Made by a program: the position numbers and the translations under genes. Shown piece after piece: positions 26,989 to 34,554 of a stretch of DNA of 64,000 bases. Source of the DNA: Micromonospora inyonensis (GTDB lineage: Bacteria; Actinomycetota; Actinomycetes; Mycobacteriales; Micromonosporaceae); the NCBI RefSeq assembly GCF_900091415.1, contig NZ_FMHU01000001.1, positions 1,426,001 through 1,490,000 on the forward strand. The letters are read 5' to 3'. Under the pieces are notes generated by a model. It worked only from the letters and a program-made list of their open reading frames with translations. It had not been told where the DNA came from and did not search any database. Positions within the stretch are counted from its first letter, which is position 1; each line of letters opens with the position of its first letter.

Positions 26989-27243
26989 CTACTGCTCCTC
27001 CTTGGTGAGTCGGTCGAGCAGATCCTGTTGAACGGCTCCGACGTTCATGCCGAGCGCCGCCAGGAAGCCACGCTCTGCCAGCCGTCGGTACGGGCACGGA
27101 AACGGGTCGCCACACACGCAGCGGCCGGCGTCCGCGAGCCGGTGGCTGCGGTGCAGCCGGTGGCTCAACCGCCAGACGGTCGGTGACACGCACTCGACCG
27201 GCGGTTCGGCGGGCGGGTCCGCCGGGTCGAACGTGAGCCGCAT
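26989..27243 (-). CDS. small Cys-containing protein of the DUF5753/DUF397 neighbourhood
   Basis: The 84-residue protein MRLTFDPADPPAEPPVECV... has a CVCGDPFPCPYRRLAERGF segment (three cysteines near 46-53) and a helical tail. Proteins like this are common in Micromonospora beside XRE-type regulators with DUF5753 and DUF397 genes; no function is known. ATG 27243 is preferred because it matches this N-terminus; the frame is open further upstream. The divergent partner XRE gene is truncated here (27287-27613). Confidence 0.6.
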   Translation of the reverse strand: MRLTFDPADPPAEPPVECVSPTVWRLSHRLHRSHRLADAGRCVCGDPFPCPYRRLAERGFLAALGMNVGAVQQDLLDRLTKEEQ

Positions 27244-27286
27244 CAGCTCATCGCCAGCCCGAGCCGCCACCGCCACGCGCGGGTGA

Positions 27287-27613
27287 GCACTGCGCCGGCT
27301 GGTCGGCGGCCCCGAGGTGATGCGTGCGCAACTCGCCCATCTGCGGAGCGTGGCCGGGTGGCCCAACGTGGAGATCACGGTTCTGCCGTCCGTCGCGGGC
27401 GCGCACGCCAGCCCGGACGGGCCCTTCGACGTCTTCCGGATGCGCCGGCCCTACCCACCCGCCGGCTGCATCTCCACCGCCGTCGGCACGGTAGTGGTGG
27501 AAGGAGAGAAGGCCGCTTCGCTCATCCAGCGCTACGATCGGCTACGGCGTGCGGCCCTGCATAACGGTGCCGCGCAACGGTTCCTCTTCGATCTGGAAGC
27601 ACGTCTGGAGTGA
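27287..27613 (+). pseudogene. XRE-family (Scr1-type) regulator, C-terminal DUF5753 fragment
   Basis: Directly after an in-frame TGA (27284-27286) the frame reads LRRLVGGPEVMRAQLAHLRS, VEITVLPSVAGAHASPDGPF and VVVEGEKAASLIQRYDRLRRAAL, the second half of the DUF5753 domain. The helix-turn-helix and first half of DUF5753, normally about 190 residues, are absent. The earliest start is GTG 27314 or ATG 27317, giving a 98-residue stump. It is followed by an intact DUF397 gene, the usual partner. A deletion between this gene and the divergent small gene is the simplest explanation. Confidence 0.7.
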
Positions 27614-27617
27614 ACGC

Positions 27618-27854
27618 ATGGCGAGTGTCGACCGGCCCGGAGCGCAGGAACTGGGCGAGGTGGCCTGGCACGTGAGCACCCGCAGTGGCAACGGCGGTGG
27701 TAACTGCGTAGAGGCCGGGCCGGTGCTCGACGGCAGCCGGCGGGTCGCCGTACGCGACAGCAAGGACCGCAGCGGGCCGGTCCTGGTCTACTCCGCGACT
27801 GCCTGGACGGCCTTCGTCGCCGGTCTACGTGCGGGCGGGGAATCACCCTCCTGA
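27618..27854 (+). CDS. DUF397 domain protein
   Basis: The 78-residue protein has the DUF397 core: VAWHVSTRSGNGGGNCVEAG, then VAVRDSKDRSGPVLVYSATAWTAFVAGLR. The S-x-x-N-G-x-C-V and RDSKD-P-x-L-x-F motifs define the family, which acts as a small partner (proposed toxin-like or anti-regulator) of XRE/DUF5753 proteins in actinomycetes. Here the regulator is truncated, so this gene may be orphaned. ATG 27618 follows the upstream stop by four bases. Confidence 0.85.
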   Translation: MASVDRPGAQELGEVAWHVSTRSGNGGGNCVEAGPVLDGSRRVAVRDSKDRSGPVLVYSATAWTAFVAGLRAGGESPS

Positions 27855-27967
27855 CGGACCCGGCACCGGCCGCCCGGCGGGTCGTCGGTTGCCGTGGATC
27901 TGAGACAGCCGTAGAGACATCGCCTCCTGCCACGGTCTGATCGCGGGGCAGCTGCTGGAACTGGAGG

Positions 27968-28444
27968 TCAGGACCAGGCGCGTTGGAGTGCCACCCGGGC
28001 CTCCAGCTCCAGCAGGTGCACCTTGCGGGGCAGGCCGCCACCGAAACCGACCAGCTTCCCGCCCGCCCCGACGATCCGGTGGCACGGCACGATCACCGGG
28101 AGCGGGTTCCGGTTGCAGGCCACCCCGACCGCCCGCGCCGCACCGGGATCGCCGACCGCCTTCGCCACCTCGCCGTAGGTTACCGTCTCCCCGTACGGGA
28201 TGCGGGTCATCTCCCGCCACACCGCCCGCTCGAACTCCGAACCCCGGCGCGCGACCACCGGCACGGTGAACTCGACCAGCTCCCCCGCGAAGTACGTGTC
28301 CAACTCCGCCACGGTCCGCCGGGACAGCTCGCTCCGGGCCGGGCCGGCCGACTCCACCCGTCCGAAGTGCACGCCGCAGACCGCCGTGTCGTCCACGGCC
28401 ACGGAGAGTTCGCCGATCGGGGTGTCGAGCACGGTCCAGCGCAT
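27968..28444 (-). CDS. ogt: methylated-DNA--[protein]-cysteine S-methyltransferase
   Basis: This suicide repair protein takes the alkyl group from O6-alkylguanine onto its own cysteine. The 158-residue protein (ATG 28444, MRWTVLDTPIGELSVAV) has an N-terminal ribonuclease-like domain, the DNA-binding helix SEFERAVWREMTRIPYGET, the Asn hinge NRNPLPVIVPCHRIVG with the acceptor Cys, and the GLPRKVHLLELE end. All catalytic residues are present. A longer upstream frame is not supported. It is transcribed alone. Confidence 0.93.
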   Translation of the reverse strand: MRWTVLDTPIGELSVAVDDTAVCGVHFGRVESAGPARSELSRRTVAELDTYFAGELVEFTVPVVARRGSEFERAVWREMTRIPYGETVTYGEVAKAVGDPGAARAVGVACNRNPLPVIVPCHRIVGAGGKLVGFGGGLPRKVHLLELEARVALQRAWS

Positions 28445-28907
28445 GACCTCATTGTCCAGCTCGCGGCGACAGGATCCGCCGCTGCCCCAGCGATGGCCGC
28501 AACCGGTGATCAGGTGGCACGGTTTGTTCAAGTATCAGCAGGAGCGATCGCGGGAACTTCGGGAGTGGGACAGTGAGCAGCCAGGAAGCCGGCTGGCGCC
28601 CGTACCCGGGCACCTACACCGCGTCCTGACCGACGCGGTCTCCCATTGGCTCACGCCTGCCTGAGGGGCTGGCCGGGGTCACTGACGGGTCACGGTCGGG
28701 CGGCCCTCCGGGTCTACGGGGGTCCCGGTGGTTCGCACGTCTTGTGGGTTCGCACGTTCAGGGCCGGCGGTGGGGGCAAAGCGGCCTTGCCCCCACCCAA
28801 CCGTGGCGGGAATCCAGGCAGGCCGGGCACCTGACAGGCCCGGTACGCCGACCGCGTCTGGGCCTCCGGTTGGTGCGGCTTAACGGGAAGAAATCAGTCG
28901 TAATCAT
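28445..28907. other. 460-base intergenic region before the SulP-carbonic anhydrase gene
   Basis: No gene over 60 codons is convincing. The region contains an 11-bp direct repeat GGTTCGCACGT at 28730-28740 and 28747-28757 (17-bp period, possible regulator site), a hairpin GGTGGGGGCAA...TTGCCCCCACC (28769-28797), and AT-rich DNA from 28875 that probably holds the promoter of the next gene. Confidence 0.4.
28769..28797. terminator. 11-bp hairpin, terminator or attenuator
   Basis: GGTGGGGGCAA (28769-28779) pairs perfectly with TTGCCCCCACC (28787-28797) around a 7-base loop. No gene on the plus strand ends shortly before it, so an attenuator or a remnant is possible. Confidence 0.5.
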
Positions 28908-31049
28908 GTGTTAATACTGGATGAGTACATTTCGAAGATGCCGGTCTTTAAGTTGCTTCGGCACGATTTCCCTGCGTCGATCGTGGTCTTTCTGATCGCG
29001 ATCCCGTTATCCCTGGGTATCGCCGCGGCCTCCGGGGCGCCGCTGCTGGCCGGGCTGGTCGCCGCCGTCGTGGGCGGTATTGTCGCTGGCGCGCTCAGCG
29101 GCGCCCCGCTACAGGTCAGCGGGCCGGCGGCCGGCCTCACCGTGATCGTCGCGGGCACCATCGTCGAATTCGGCTTCGCCGGCACCGCCGCGATCGTGGC
29201 CGTCGCCGGCCTGATGCAGATCCTGCTGGGCATCACCCGCCTCGGCCGGGCAGCGCTCGCTCTGTCGCCAGCAGTCGTGCACGGCATGCTCGCCGGCATC
29301 GGTCTGGTCATCGCGCTGAGCCAGATCCACGTGGTACTCGGCGGTGCGCCACAAAGCTCTGCGTGGGCGAATCTGCGTGACCTGCCCGGCCAGATCGTCG
29401 GTCACCACGGTGTGTCCGTGATGCTCGGCACCCTGACCATCGCGCTGATGCTGATCTGGCCACGTCTAGTCAAAACCACCCTACTGCCGGCGGCGCTAAT
29501 CGCCGTGGTTGCCGCCACTGTGGTCGCGGCGGCCCTGGGCGCCGACGTGGAGCGGGTGGACCTGCCCGCCGAGCCGCTGAGCGAACTGACCCTCGCCCGC
29601 TGGCCGGACGCGCCGCTGCGGGAAATCACCGTGGCTGTCATCACCATCGCACTGGTGGCGAGCGTGGAATCCCTGCTTTCAGCGGTAGCCGTTGACCGGA
29701 TGCACGACGGCCCCCGCGCCAACCTCAACCGTGAACTCATCGCTCAGGGCACCGCGAACGCCGTCTCCGGCACGCTCGGCGGTCTCCCAGTCACCGGCGT
29801 CATCGTGCGAAGCTCGACCAATGTCGCGGCCGGCGCCCGCACCCGCGCCTCCGCCATCCTGCACGGCGTCTGGATCGCCGGGTTCGTATTGGTCTGCGCC
29901 GCATGGTTGGAAATGATCCCGATGGCCGCGCTCGCCGCCGTCCTCGTCTTGGTCGGCTTGCGGCTGGTGAGCCTCGCTCAGATCCGCACGTATGCCCGGC
30001 ACCGGGAACTGCCCATCTATCTGATCACCGCGGTCGGCGTGACCGCGACGGATCTGCTCACCGGGGTCGGGCTGGGCATGGCGACGGCAGTGCTCTTCAT
30101 GCTGTGGCGGTTGGCCCGGTGCGAAATTTGGACCACCCAACCGGCATCCGGCACCTGGCTCGTGTCGATCACCGGAACCCTCGCCTTCATCGCCTCCGAG
30201 CGGCTCACCCGCCGACTTGCCGCGCTACCCCCCGCTCAGTACGTCGAACTCGAACTGCACCTTGATTATCTCGATCACGGCGCCTACGAAACCATCCGCG
30301 ACTGGCAGGAGTCCTACACGCGAGCCGGCGGTCAGGTCCACATCAGCGAGATAAACGACTCTTGGTTCCACCGTGCGGCATCCGACGGGCTCGGCATCGG
30401 CAAACGCATCCCCCGCCTCCTCGGCTCGTGGTCACGTTGGCAGGGTGCCGACCGCGACCGCCAGGATGCCATGACAGTCGGCATCCAAGAGTTCGAGCGC
30501 AGCGTAGCGCCGCTGGTCCGGCCCGAACTCGCAGACCTGGCCCACACCGGCCAGGCCCCCGACCAGCTGTTCATCACGTGCGCTGACTCCCGCCTGGTAC
30601 CCAACCTGATCACCGGCAGCGGCCCGGGTGACCTGTTCTGCGTTCGCAACATCGGCAACATCGTGCCTCCGAAGGGTGCCCCCGACACCTCGGTCAGCGC
30701 GGCGATCGAGTACGCGATCAACGTCCTCGGCATCACCACCATCACCGTTTGCGGACACTCCGGCTGCAGTGCAGTGCGAGCCCTGACGAGCGGCGCACTT
30801 GCCGCTGACTCGGCACTGGGCCGCTGGCTCGCCCAGTCAGGCGTGCATTTCCAGGACCCGGCCGACGAAGAAGCCTGCTGCATCGCCAACGTCACGCAGC
30901 AACTAGCGAACCTGCGCACCCATCCCGCCGTCAGCGCCGCCGTCGCGGCCGGCCGCCTCAACCTGACCGGCATGTACTTCGACCTCGCCCAGGCCCGCAT
31001 GTACGCCGTCGACCCCGACCTTCGCCTACACCACCCAATCTCCACCTGA
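28908..31049 (+). CDS. SulP-type bicarbonate/anion transporter fused to STAS and beta-carbonic anhydrase
   Basis: The 713-residue protein (GTG 28908; ATG 28938 is an alternative) has a SulP transporter of about 11-12 membrane segments (SGPAAGLTVIVAG near residue 70; VESLLSAVAVDRM near 255; NAVSGTLGGLPVTGVIVRSS), a STAS domain (about 435-500) and a beta-carbonic anhydrase (about 515-700) with zinc ligands in TCADSRLV and CGHSGCSAVRAL. The fusion would couple bicarbonate uptake with CO2/HCO3- interconversion at the membrane. Codon 34 (29007-29009) is TTA and A/T-ending codons are more frequent at the 5' end than in neighbours, hinting at transfer. The zinc ligands (Cys-Asp-His-Cys) are complete. 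Confidence 0.9.
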   Translation: MLILDEYISKMPVFKLLRHDFPASIVVFLIAIPLSLGIAAASGAPLLAGLVAAVVGGIVAGALSGAPLQVSGPAAGLTVIVAGTIVEFGFAGTAAIVAVAGLMQILLGITRLGRAALALSPAVVHGMLAGIGLVIALSQIHVVLGGAPQSSAWANLRDLPGQIVGHHGVSVMLGTLTIALMLIWPRLVKTTLLPAALIAVVAATVVAAALGADVERVDLPAEPLSELTLARWPDAPLREITVAVITIALVASVESLLSAVAVDRMHDGPRANLNRELIAQGTANAVSGTLGGLPVTGVIVRSSTNVAAGARTRASAILHGVWIAGFVLVCAAWLEMIPMAALAAVLVLVGLRLVSLAQIRTYARHRELPIYLITAVGVTATDLLTGVGLGMATAVLFMLWRLARCEIWTTQPASGTWLVSITGTLAFIASERLTRRLAALPPAQYVELELHLDYLDHGAYETIRDWQESYTRAGGQVHISEINDSWFHRAASDGLGIGKRIPRLLGSWSRWQGADRDRQDAMTVGIQEFERSVAPLVRPELADLAHTGQAPDQLFITCADSRLVPNLITGSGPGDLFCVRNIGNIVPPKGAPDTSVSAAIEYAINVLGITTITVCGHSGCSAVRALTSGALAADSALGRWLAQSGVHFQDPADEEACCIANVTQQLANLRTHPAVSAAVAAGRLNLTGMYFDLAQARMYAVDPDLRLHHPIST

Positions 31050-31226
31050 ACCGCAGATACTGCTGCCGCCGATCGAGCACGGCGACGCCGTCGGGGGTCC
31101 GACCGCACCGTCAACCACGGCGGCGGGGTGTCGCTGGGCCAGCACAATCGTCCTGGCTGCGGAATGCCCCTCGACGGGGAACCCGCGCCATCACCGGCGT
31201 TCAGCCGTCGTCCAACCGGTGGTTCC

Positions 31227-31772
31227 GTGAGGTTGCCTCAGGTAACTAGCCTGCAGGTCGTGGCCACCGGAACGCTCGTCTTCCTCGTCGTCGGCGCGGT
31301 GAGCGTCGTGGTGCTGGCGTTCGCCCTGCTCGGCGGGGAACTGCTGCACGTCGTCCACCCCACTGTCGACGGGCCGGTCTCCCTGGAGGTGGTGGCCGGT
31401 TTCACCGGTGCCCTCGGCTTCGGCGGGGCCATCGCCAATGAGCTGATCGGGGGCGGCAGCCCTGGCCTGATCGCCGGTGCGGCCGGCGTCGGCGTCCTCG
31501 CGGCGGTGCCCGCCGCATGGTTCGCCGCCCGGCTCGGGCGCGCCGCCCGGACCATGCGCACCGACCCGACCCCCACCCGCGAGCACCTGGTCGGCACGCT
31601 CGGCGTGGTCGTCACCCCGATCCCCACCACCGGGTACGGCGAGGTCCGGGTACGCCTCGCCGGGCAGCCGGTGAAGCTCAACGCCCGGGCCGACCGGCCG
31701 CTCCCGGGCGGCACCCAGGTCTTCGTCGTGGAGACCCTCAGCGAGACCAGCGTGCACGTCGAGCCGTACTGA
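31227..31772 (+). CDS. NfeD-like membrane protein
   Basis: The frame encodes up to 214 residues from 31128; the start is uncertain, with GTG 31227 giving 181 residues (GTG 31260 also possible). It has membrane segments LVFLVVGAVSVVVLAFALLGGELL, a Gly-rich pair (LGFGGAIANELIGGG; LIAGAAGVGVLAAVPAAWFA) and a C-terminal OB-fold-like domain (LVGTLGVVVTPIPTTGYGEVRV...VKLNARAD...VFVVETLSETSVHVEPY), the short NfeD1b layout. NfeD proteins work with flotillin, and a flotillin gene follows 28 bases later. Confidence 0.75.
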   Translation: MRLPQVTSLQVVATGTLVFLVVGAVSVVVLAFALLGGELLHVVHPTVDGPVSLEVVAGFTGALGFGGAIANELIGGGSPGLIAGAAGVGVLAAVPAAWFAARLGRAARTMRTDPTPTREHLVGTLGVVVTPIPTTGYGEVRVRLAGQPVKLNARADRPLPGGTQVFVVETLSETSVHVEPY

Positions 31773-31800
31773 ACCTTTTCGCAGAGAGACGGACCCCTAC

Positions 31801-33312
31801 ATGCCCCTCCTCATCGCCATCGGCGGAGCGGTACTGCTCCTCCTCGTCCTGGTGCTCTTCGTGCTGTCCCGGATCAAGGTGGCCGGACCGAACGAGGCGT
31901 TCATCGTCACCGGCCGGAAGGGCCGCACCACCCAGACCGCCGACGGCGGCCGGCTGACCGACAACTCTGGGCAGAAGGTCGTCCTCGGCGCGTCGGTCTT
32001 CGTCCTGCCCGTGGTGCAGAAGCTCCAGTCCCTCGACCTGTCCAGCCGGCGGATCGACGTCGGCATCAAGGGCGCGGTGAGCAAGCAGGGCATCCGCACC
32101 GACCTGCACGGCGTCGCCATCGTCAAGGTGGGCGGCACCGAGGACGCGATCCGGGCCGCCGCCCAGCGGTTCCTGCACCAGCAGGACGAGATCGAGGACT
32201 TCACCCGTGAGGTGCTGGCCGGCGCGCTGCGCTCGATCGTCGGCCGGCTCACCGTCGAGGAGGTCATCCGGGACCGGGCGGCCTTCGCCAGCGCGGTCGC
32301 CGAGGAGGCCGAGCACTCGATGACCAACCAGGGCCTGGTGCTGGACACCTTCCAGCTCCAGGACATCCTCGCCGAGGGGTCGTACCTCCAGGACCTGGGC
32401 CGGCCGGAGGCGGCGCGGGTGCTCAAGGACGCTTCCATCGCCGAGGCGCGGGCCCGGCAGCAGGCCGAGCAGGAGCGGTTGCTCGCCGAGGAGGTCATCG
32501 CCGAGGCGAACCGGAACCTGGCGTTGAAGCAGGCCGGCATTCAGGCCGAGATCGACGCGGCGAAGGCGAAGTCGGCGGCGGCCGGGCCGCTCGCCCAGGC
32601 CGAGCGGGACCAGGCGATCCTCACCGAGCAGCAGAAGGTCGCCGAGCGCAACGCCGAACTGAAGCAGCGTCAGCTCGACACCGAGGTCCGCAAGCCGGCC
32701 GACGCGGCCCGGTACAAGGTCGAGCAGGAGGCCGAGGCGGCGCGCAACGCGGCGGTGCTGAACGCCGACGCGCAGCGGCAGGCCACCATCGCCGCCGCCC
32801 AGGCCGCCGCCGAGCAGGCCCGGTTGACCGGTGAAGGTGAGCGGGCCCGCCGGGCCGCGCTGGCCGAGGCGAACGCGATCGAGGGTGCCAAGGAGGGTGA
32901 GGCCGAGCAGCGCCGCCGGAGCGCGATCGCCGAGGCGGTCGAGCGGGAGGGCCGCGCCGAGGCCGAGGCCATCCTGGCCAAGGGGCAGGCCGAGGCCGAG
33001 GCGATGGCCCGCAAGGCCGAGGCGTTCGCCGCGTACGGCGAGGCCGCCGTGCTGGACCTGCTGGTCCGGGTGCTGCCGCAGGTGGTCGAGGCGGCCAGCG
33101 CCCCGATCGGCGCGATCGACAAGATGACCGTCATCTCCACCGACGGCGCGTCGTCGCTGACGAAGTCGGTGGCCGGCAACGTCGCCCAGGGCCTCCAGCT
33201 CGGCTCCGACCTGACCGGTATCGACCTGCCCGGCCTGCTCGCCCGGCTCGGCGCGGCCCGGACCGACGGCACGGCCCCGGTGACGACCACGGCGGTCGAG
33301 ACCGGCAGGTAG
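31801..33312 (+). CDS. flotillin (SPFH/band 7 family)
   Basis: Flotillins assemble membrane microdomain scaffolds. The 503-residue protein has a single N-terminal membrane segment (LLIAIGGAVLLLLVLVLFVLS), the SPFH/band 7 domain (about 28-210: VAGPNEAFIVTGRKGR, FTREVLAGALRSIVGRLTVEEV), and a long Ala/Glu/Arg-rich coiled coil (215-400) containing repeated EA-rich heptads, then a C-terminal oligomerisation region. It forms a two-gene operon with the NfeD-like protein and ends at a strong terminator. Confidence 0.92.
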   Translation: MPLLIAIGGAVLLLLVLVLFVLSRIKVAGPNEAFIVTGRKGRTTQTADGGRLTDNSGQKVVLGASVFVLPVVQKLQSLDLSSRRIDVGIKGAVSKQGIRTDLHGVAIVKVGGTEDAIRAAAQRFLHQQDEIEDFTREVLAGALRSIVGRLTVEEVIRDRAAFASAVAEEAEHSMTNQGLVLDTFQLQDILAEGSYLQDLGRPEAARVLKDASIAEARARQQAEQERLLAEEVIAEANRNLALKQAGIQAEIDAAKAKSAAAGPLAQAERDQAILTEQQKVAERNAELKQRQLDTEVRKPADAARYKVEQEAEAARNAAVLNADAQRQATIAAAQAAAEQARLTGEGERARRAALAEANAIEGAKEGEAEQRRRSAIAEAVEREGRAEAEAILAKGQAEAEAMARKAEAFAAYGEAAVLDLLVRVLPQVVEAASAPIGAIDKMTVISTDGASSLTKSVAGNVAQGLQLGSDLTGIDLPGLLARLGAARTDGTAPVTTTAVETGR

Positions 33313-33325
33313 CACAGCCCGCTTC

Positions 33326-33360
33326 GAGGCCCCGCCCACCCGCGCGGTGGGCGGGGCCTC
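33326..33360 (+). terminator. hairpin terminator after flotillin
   Basis: GAGGCCCCGCCCACC (33326-33340) pairs perfectly with 33346-33360 around a 5-base loop CGCGC, 14 bases past the flotillin stop. Confidence 0.85.
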
Positions 33361-33419
33361 GTCACAATTGTCTGGTACGTATCCCGACATGGACGCTGCC
33401 GTACCTTATCCACTCGCCC

Positions 33420-33584
33420 GTGGTGGTCGCTTTGCCGATCGCCGACCGCCGGGAGTCGTACCGCTTCTATCGGGAGGCGCTGGGTCACACCGCCGTCGGC
33501 GAGCTGGCCTCCGACGGGGTGCCCGAGCCGCTGCGGTTCGTCGTCAACGAGGGTCTGCGCCGCGGTGTCGATCGGACGGGGTGA
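33420..33584 (+). pseudogene. VOC (glyoxalase-like) protein, N-terminal remnant
   Basis: The frame reads VVVALPIADRRESYRFYREA, LGHTAVGELASDGVPEPLRF and stops 54 codons after GTG 33420. This is the first beta-alpha-beta unit of a vicinal-oxygen-chelate protein (A-x-P-I-x-D-x-x-x-S-x-x-F-Y-x-x-x-L-G), and the remaining half is missing. A plausible original start ATG at 33389 is in another frame, so the 5' end is shifted too. It lies between the flotillin terminator and the convergent GntR gene and is a decayed fragment. Confidence 0.55.
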
Positions 33585-33645
33585 CAGAGGGTATGCGTCC
33601 CGCCCCGCCATCCCAGCGTTCCGAAGCACCGCCCGCGCCAGTGAC

Positions 33646-33879
33646 CTACTTGCGGTCGGCCACGTACGTTCCCCGGCCGGTGAACGTCACGACCAGTCCA
33701 CGCTCCCGGAGCAGGCGGATCGCCGCTCGGACCGTGCCGCGACTGACGCCGTACTGCTGTTGGAGCTGGCTCTCACTCGGCACCGGCTGACGCGGCTTGA
33801 GCTTCTCCTCCTCGATCTGCTTGGCGAGAAGGTCTGCGAGCTGGACGTAGAACGCAACCGGGGACATCTCGTCAACCAT
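33646..33879 (-). CDS. GntR-family winged-helix regulator (DNA-binding domain only)
   Basis: The 77-residue protein (ATG 33879) is just a GntR helix-turn-helix: FYVQLADLLAKQIEEEKLKP, VPSESQLQQQYGVSRGTVRAA, LRERGLVVTFTGRGTYVA. It has no C-terminal ligand domain, the usual small form in Micromonospora. It diverges from two small coupled genes across a gap with three CAGGA-x-ACGGGTT-like repeats (33919-33975), which may be its operator. Confidence 0.85.
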   Translation of the reverse strand: MVDEMSPVAFYVQLADLLAKQIEEEKLKPRQPVPSESQLQQQYGVSRGTVRAAIRLLRERGLVVTFTGRGTYVADRK

Positions 33880-33918
33880 GTGCCGGACCTTATGGACGAC
33901 AAACCTGGATAGGAGGTT

Positions 33919-33976
33919 CAGGAACGGGTTGAACAGGATGAACGAGTTACCCGCCCTATACAGGATGGACGGGTTG
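33919..33976. repeat. direct repeats in the gntR divergent promoter
   Basis: ACAGGATGAACGAGTT (33933-33948) and ACAGGATGGACGGGTT (33960-33975) are near-identical, and CAGGAACGGGTTG (33919-33931) is a shorter third copy. They lie upstream of the minus-strand GntR gene and the plus-strand small genes. A regulator binding site is inferred. Confidence 0.5.
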
Positions 33977-34024
33977 GGTTACCTTCTGTAGGTGCAGGTA
34001 AACGCTCCGACAGGGGGTCCGCCC

Positions 34025-34186
34025 GTGCCTGGGAGAAGGACGCCGTCCCTGGTCCAGACCGCCTGGTACGTCCTCGAGTACCACCGCCACCACGACTGCC
34101 CGCGCTGCACGCATAGCGGCTGGTGCCCGGAGGTCGCGGTGGCCCGGACCCGGATCATCGCGTGGCGTCGCTACCGCAGGCCGTGA
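34025..34186 (+). CDS. small His/Cys-rich protein, first gene of a coupled pair
   Basis: From GTG 34025 (GGGGG eight bases upstream; GTG 33992 is the longest alternative) the 53-residue protein reads VQTAWYVLEYHRHHDCPRCTHSGWCPE, with a CPRC...C pattern and histidines that may bind zinc. I recognise the sequence style from Micromonospora genomes next to small GntR genes, but no function is known. The stop overlaps the next GTG (GTGA), so the two are translationally coupled. Confidence 0.55.
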   Translation: MPGRRTPSLVQTAWYVLEYHRHHDCPRCTHSGWCPEVAVARTRIIAWRRYRRP

Positions 34187-34554
34187 ACCGCCGCCCCGGC
34201 AACCAGCCACCAGTCGGACGGCAGCTCAGGGCCGGTGACCTCTTCGAGGTCACCGCAGCGGCGAGCGTCCAGTTCACCGTCCGGCCGATCGTGTTCCGGC
34301 TGATCCGGGTGCTCGACTGGGTCACCTTCGACGGGTGGATCTGGCTCGACGGCTACCAGCTTGACGCCAAGGGAGACGCCGTGGCCCGACGGTCGATCTT
34401 CGTACAGCCGGCGGGGCTGCGAAGGCTGACCGAGGTCAGCGCTCCACGCCCCCGTCGGGTCCCCAACTCGGGACGGCACGCCTCCACCGGTACGGCACGG
34501 CCCGTCCGACCTTCCGCCAGCCGGACCGCTTCGTCACCCCGGAACGAGCGATGA
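34183..34554 (+). CDS. conserved small protein of unknown function, second gene of a coupled pair
   Basis: The 123-residue protein starts at GTG 34183 within the previous stop. Its core RAGDLFEVTAAASVQFTVRP, IVFRLIRVLDWVTFDGWIWL and DGYQLDAKGDAVARRSIFVQ is well-formed alpha/beta sequence; the last about 40 residues are Ser/Arg-rich. No known domain is recognised. It overlaps the end of the convergent hydrolase gene by 21 bases. Its link to GntR and the WYVLEYHRHHD protein suggests a three-gene module. Confidence 0.6.
   Translation: MNRRPGNQPPVGRQLRAGDLFEVTAAASVQFTVRPIVFRLIRVLDWVTFDGWIWLDGYQLDAKGDAVARRSIFVQPAGLRRLTEVSAPRPRRVPNSGRHASTGTARPVRPSASRTASSPRNER

Noticed and set aside
28572..28628. 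An 18-codon frame starting GTG (SSQEAGWRPYPGTYTAS)
   Set aside because: Too short, no conservation evidence and no downstream partner.
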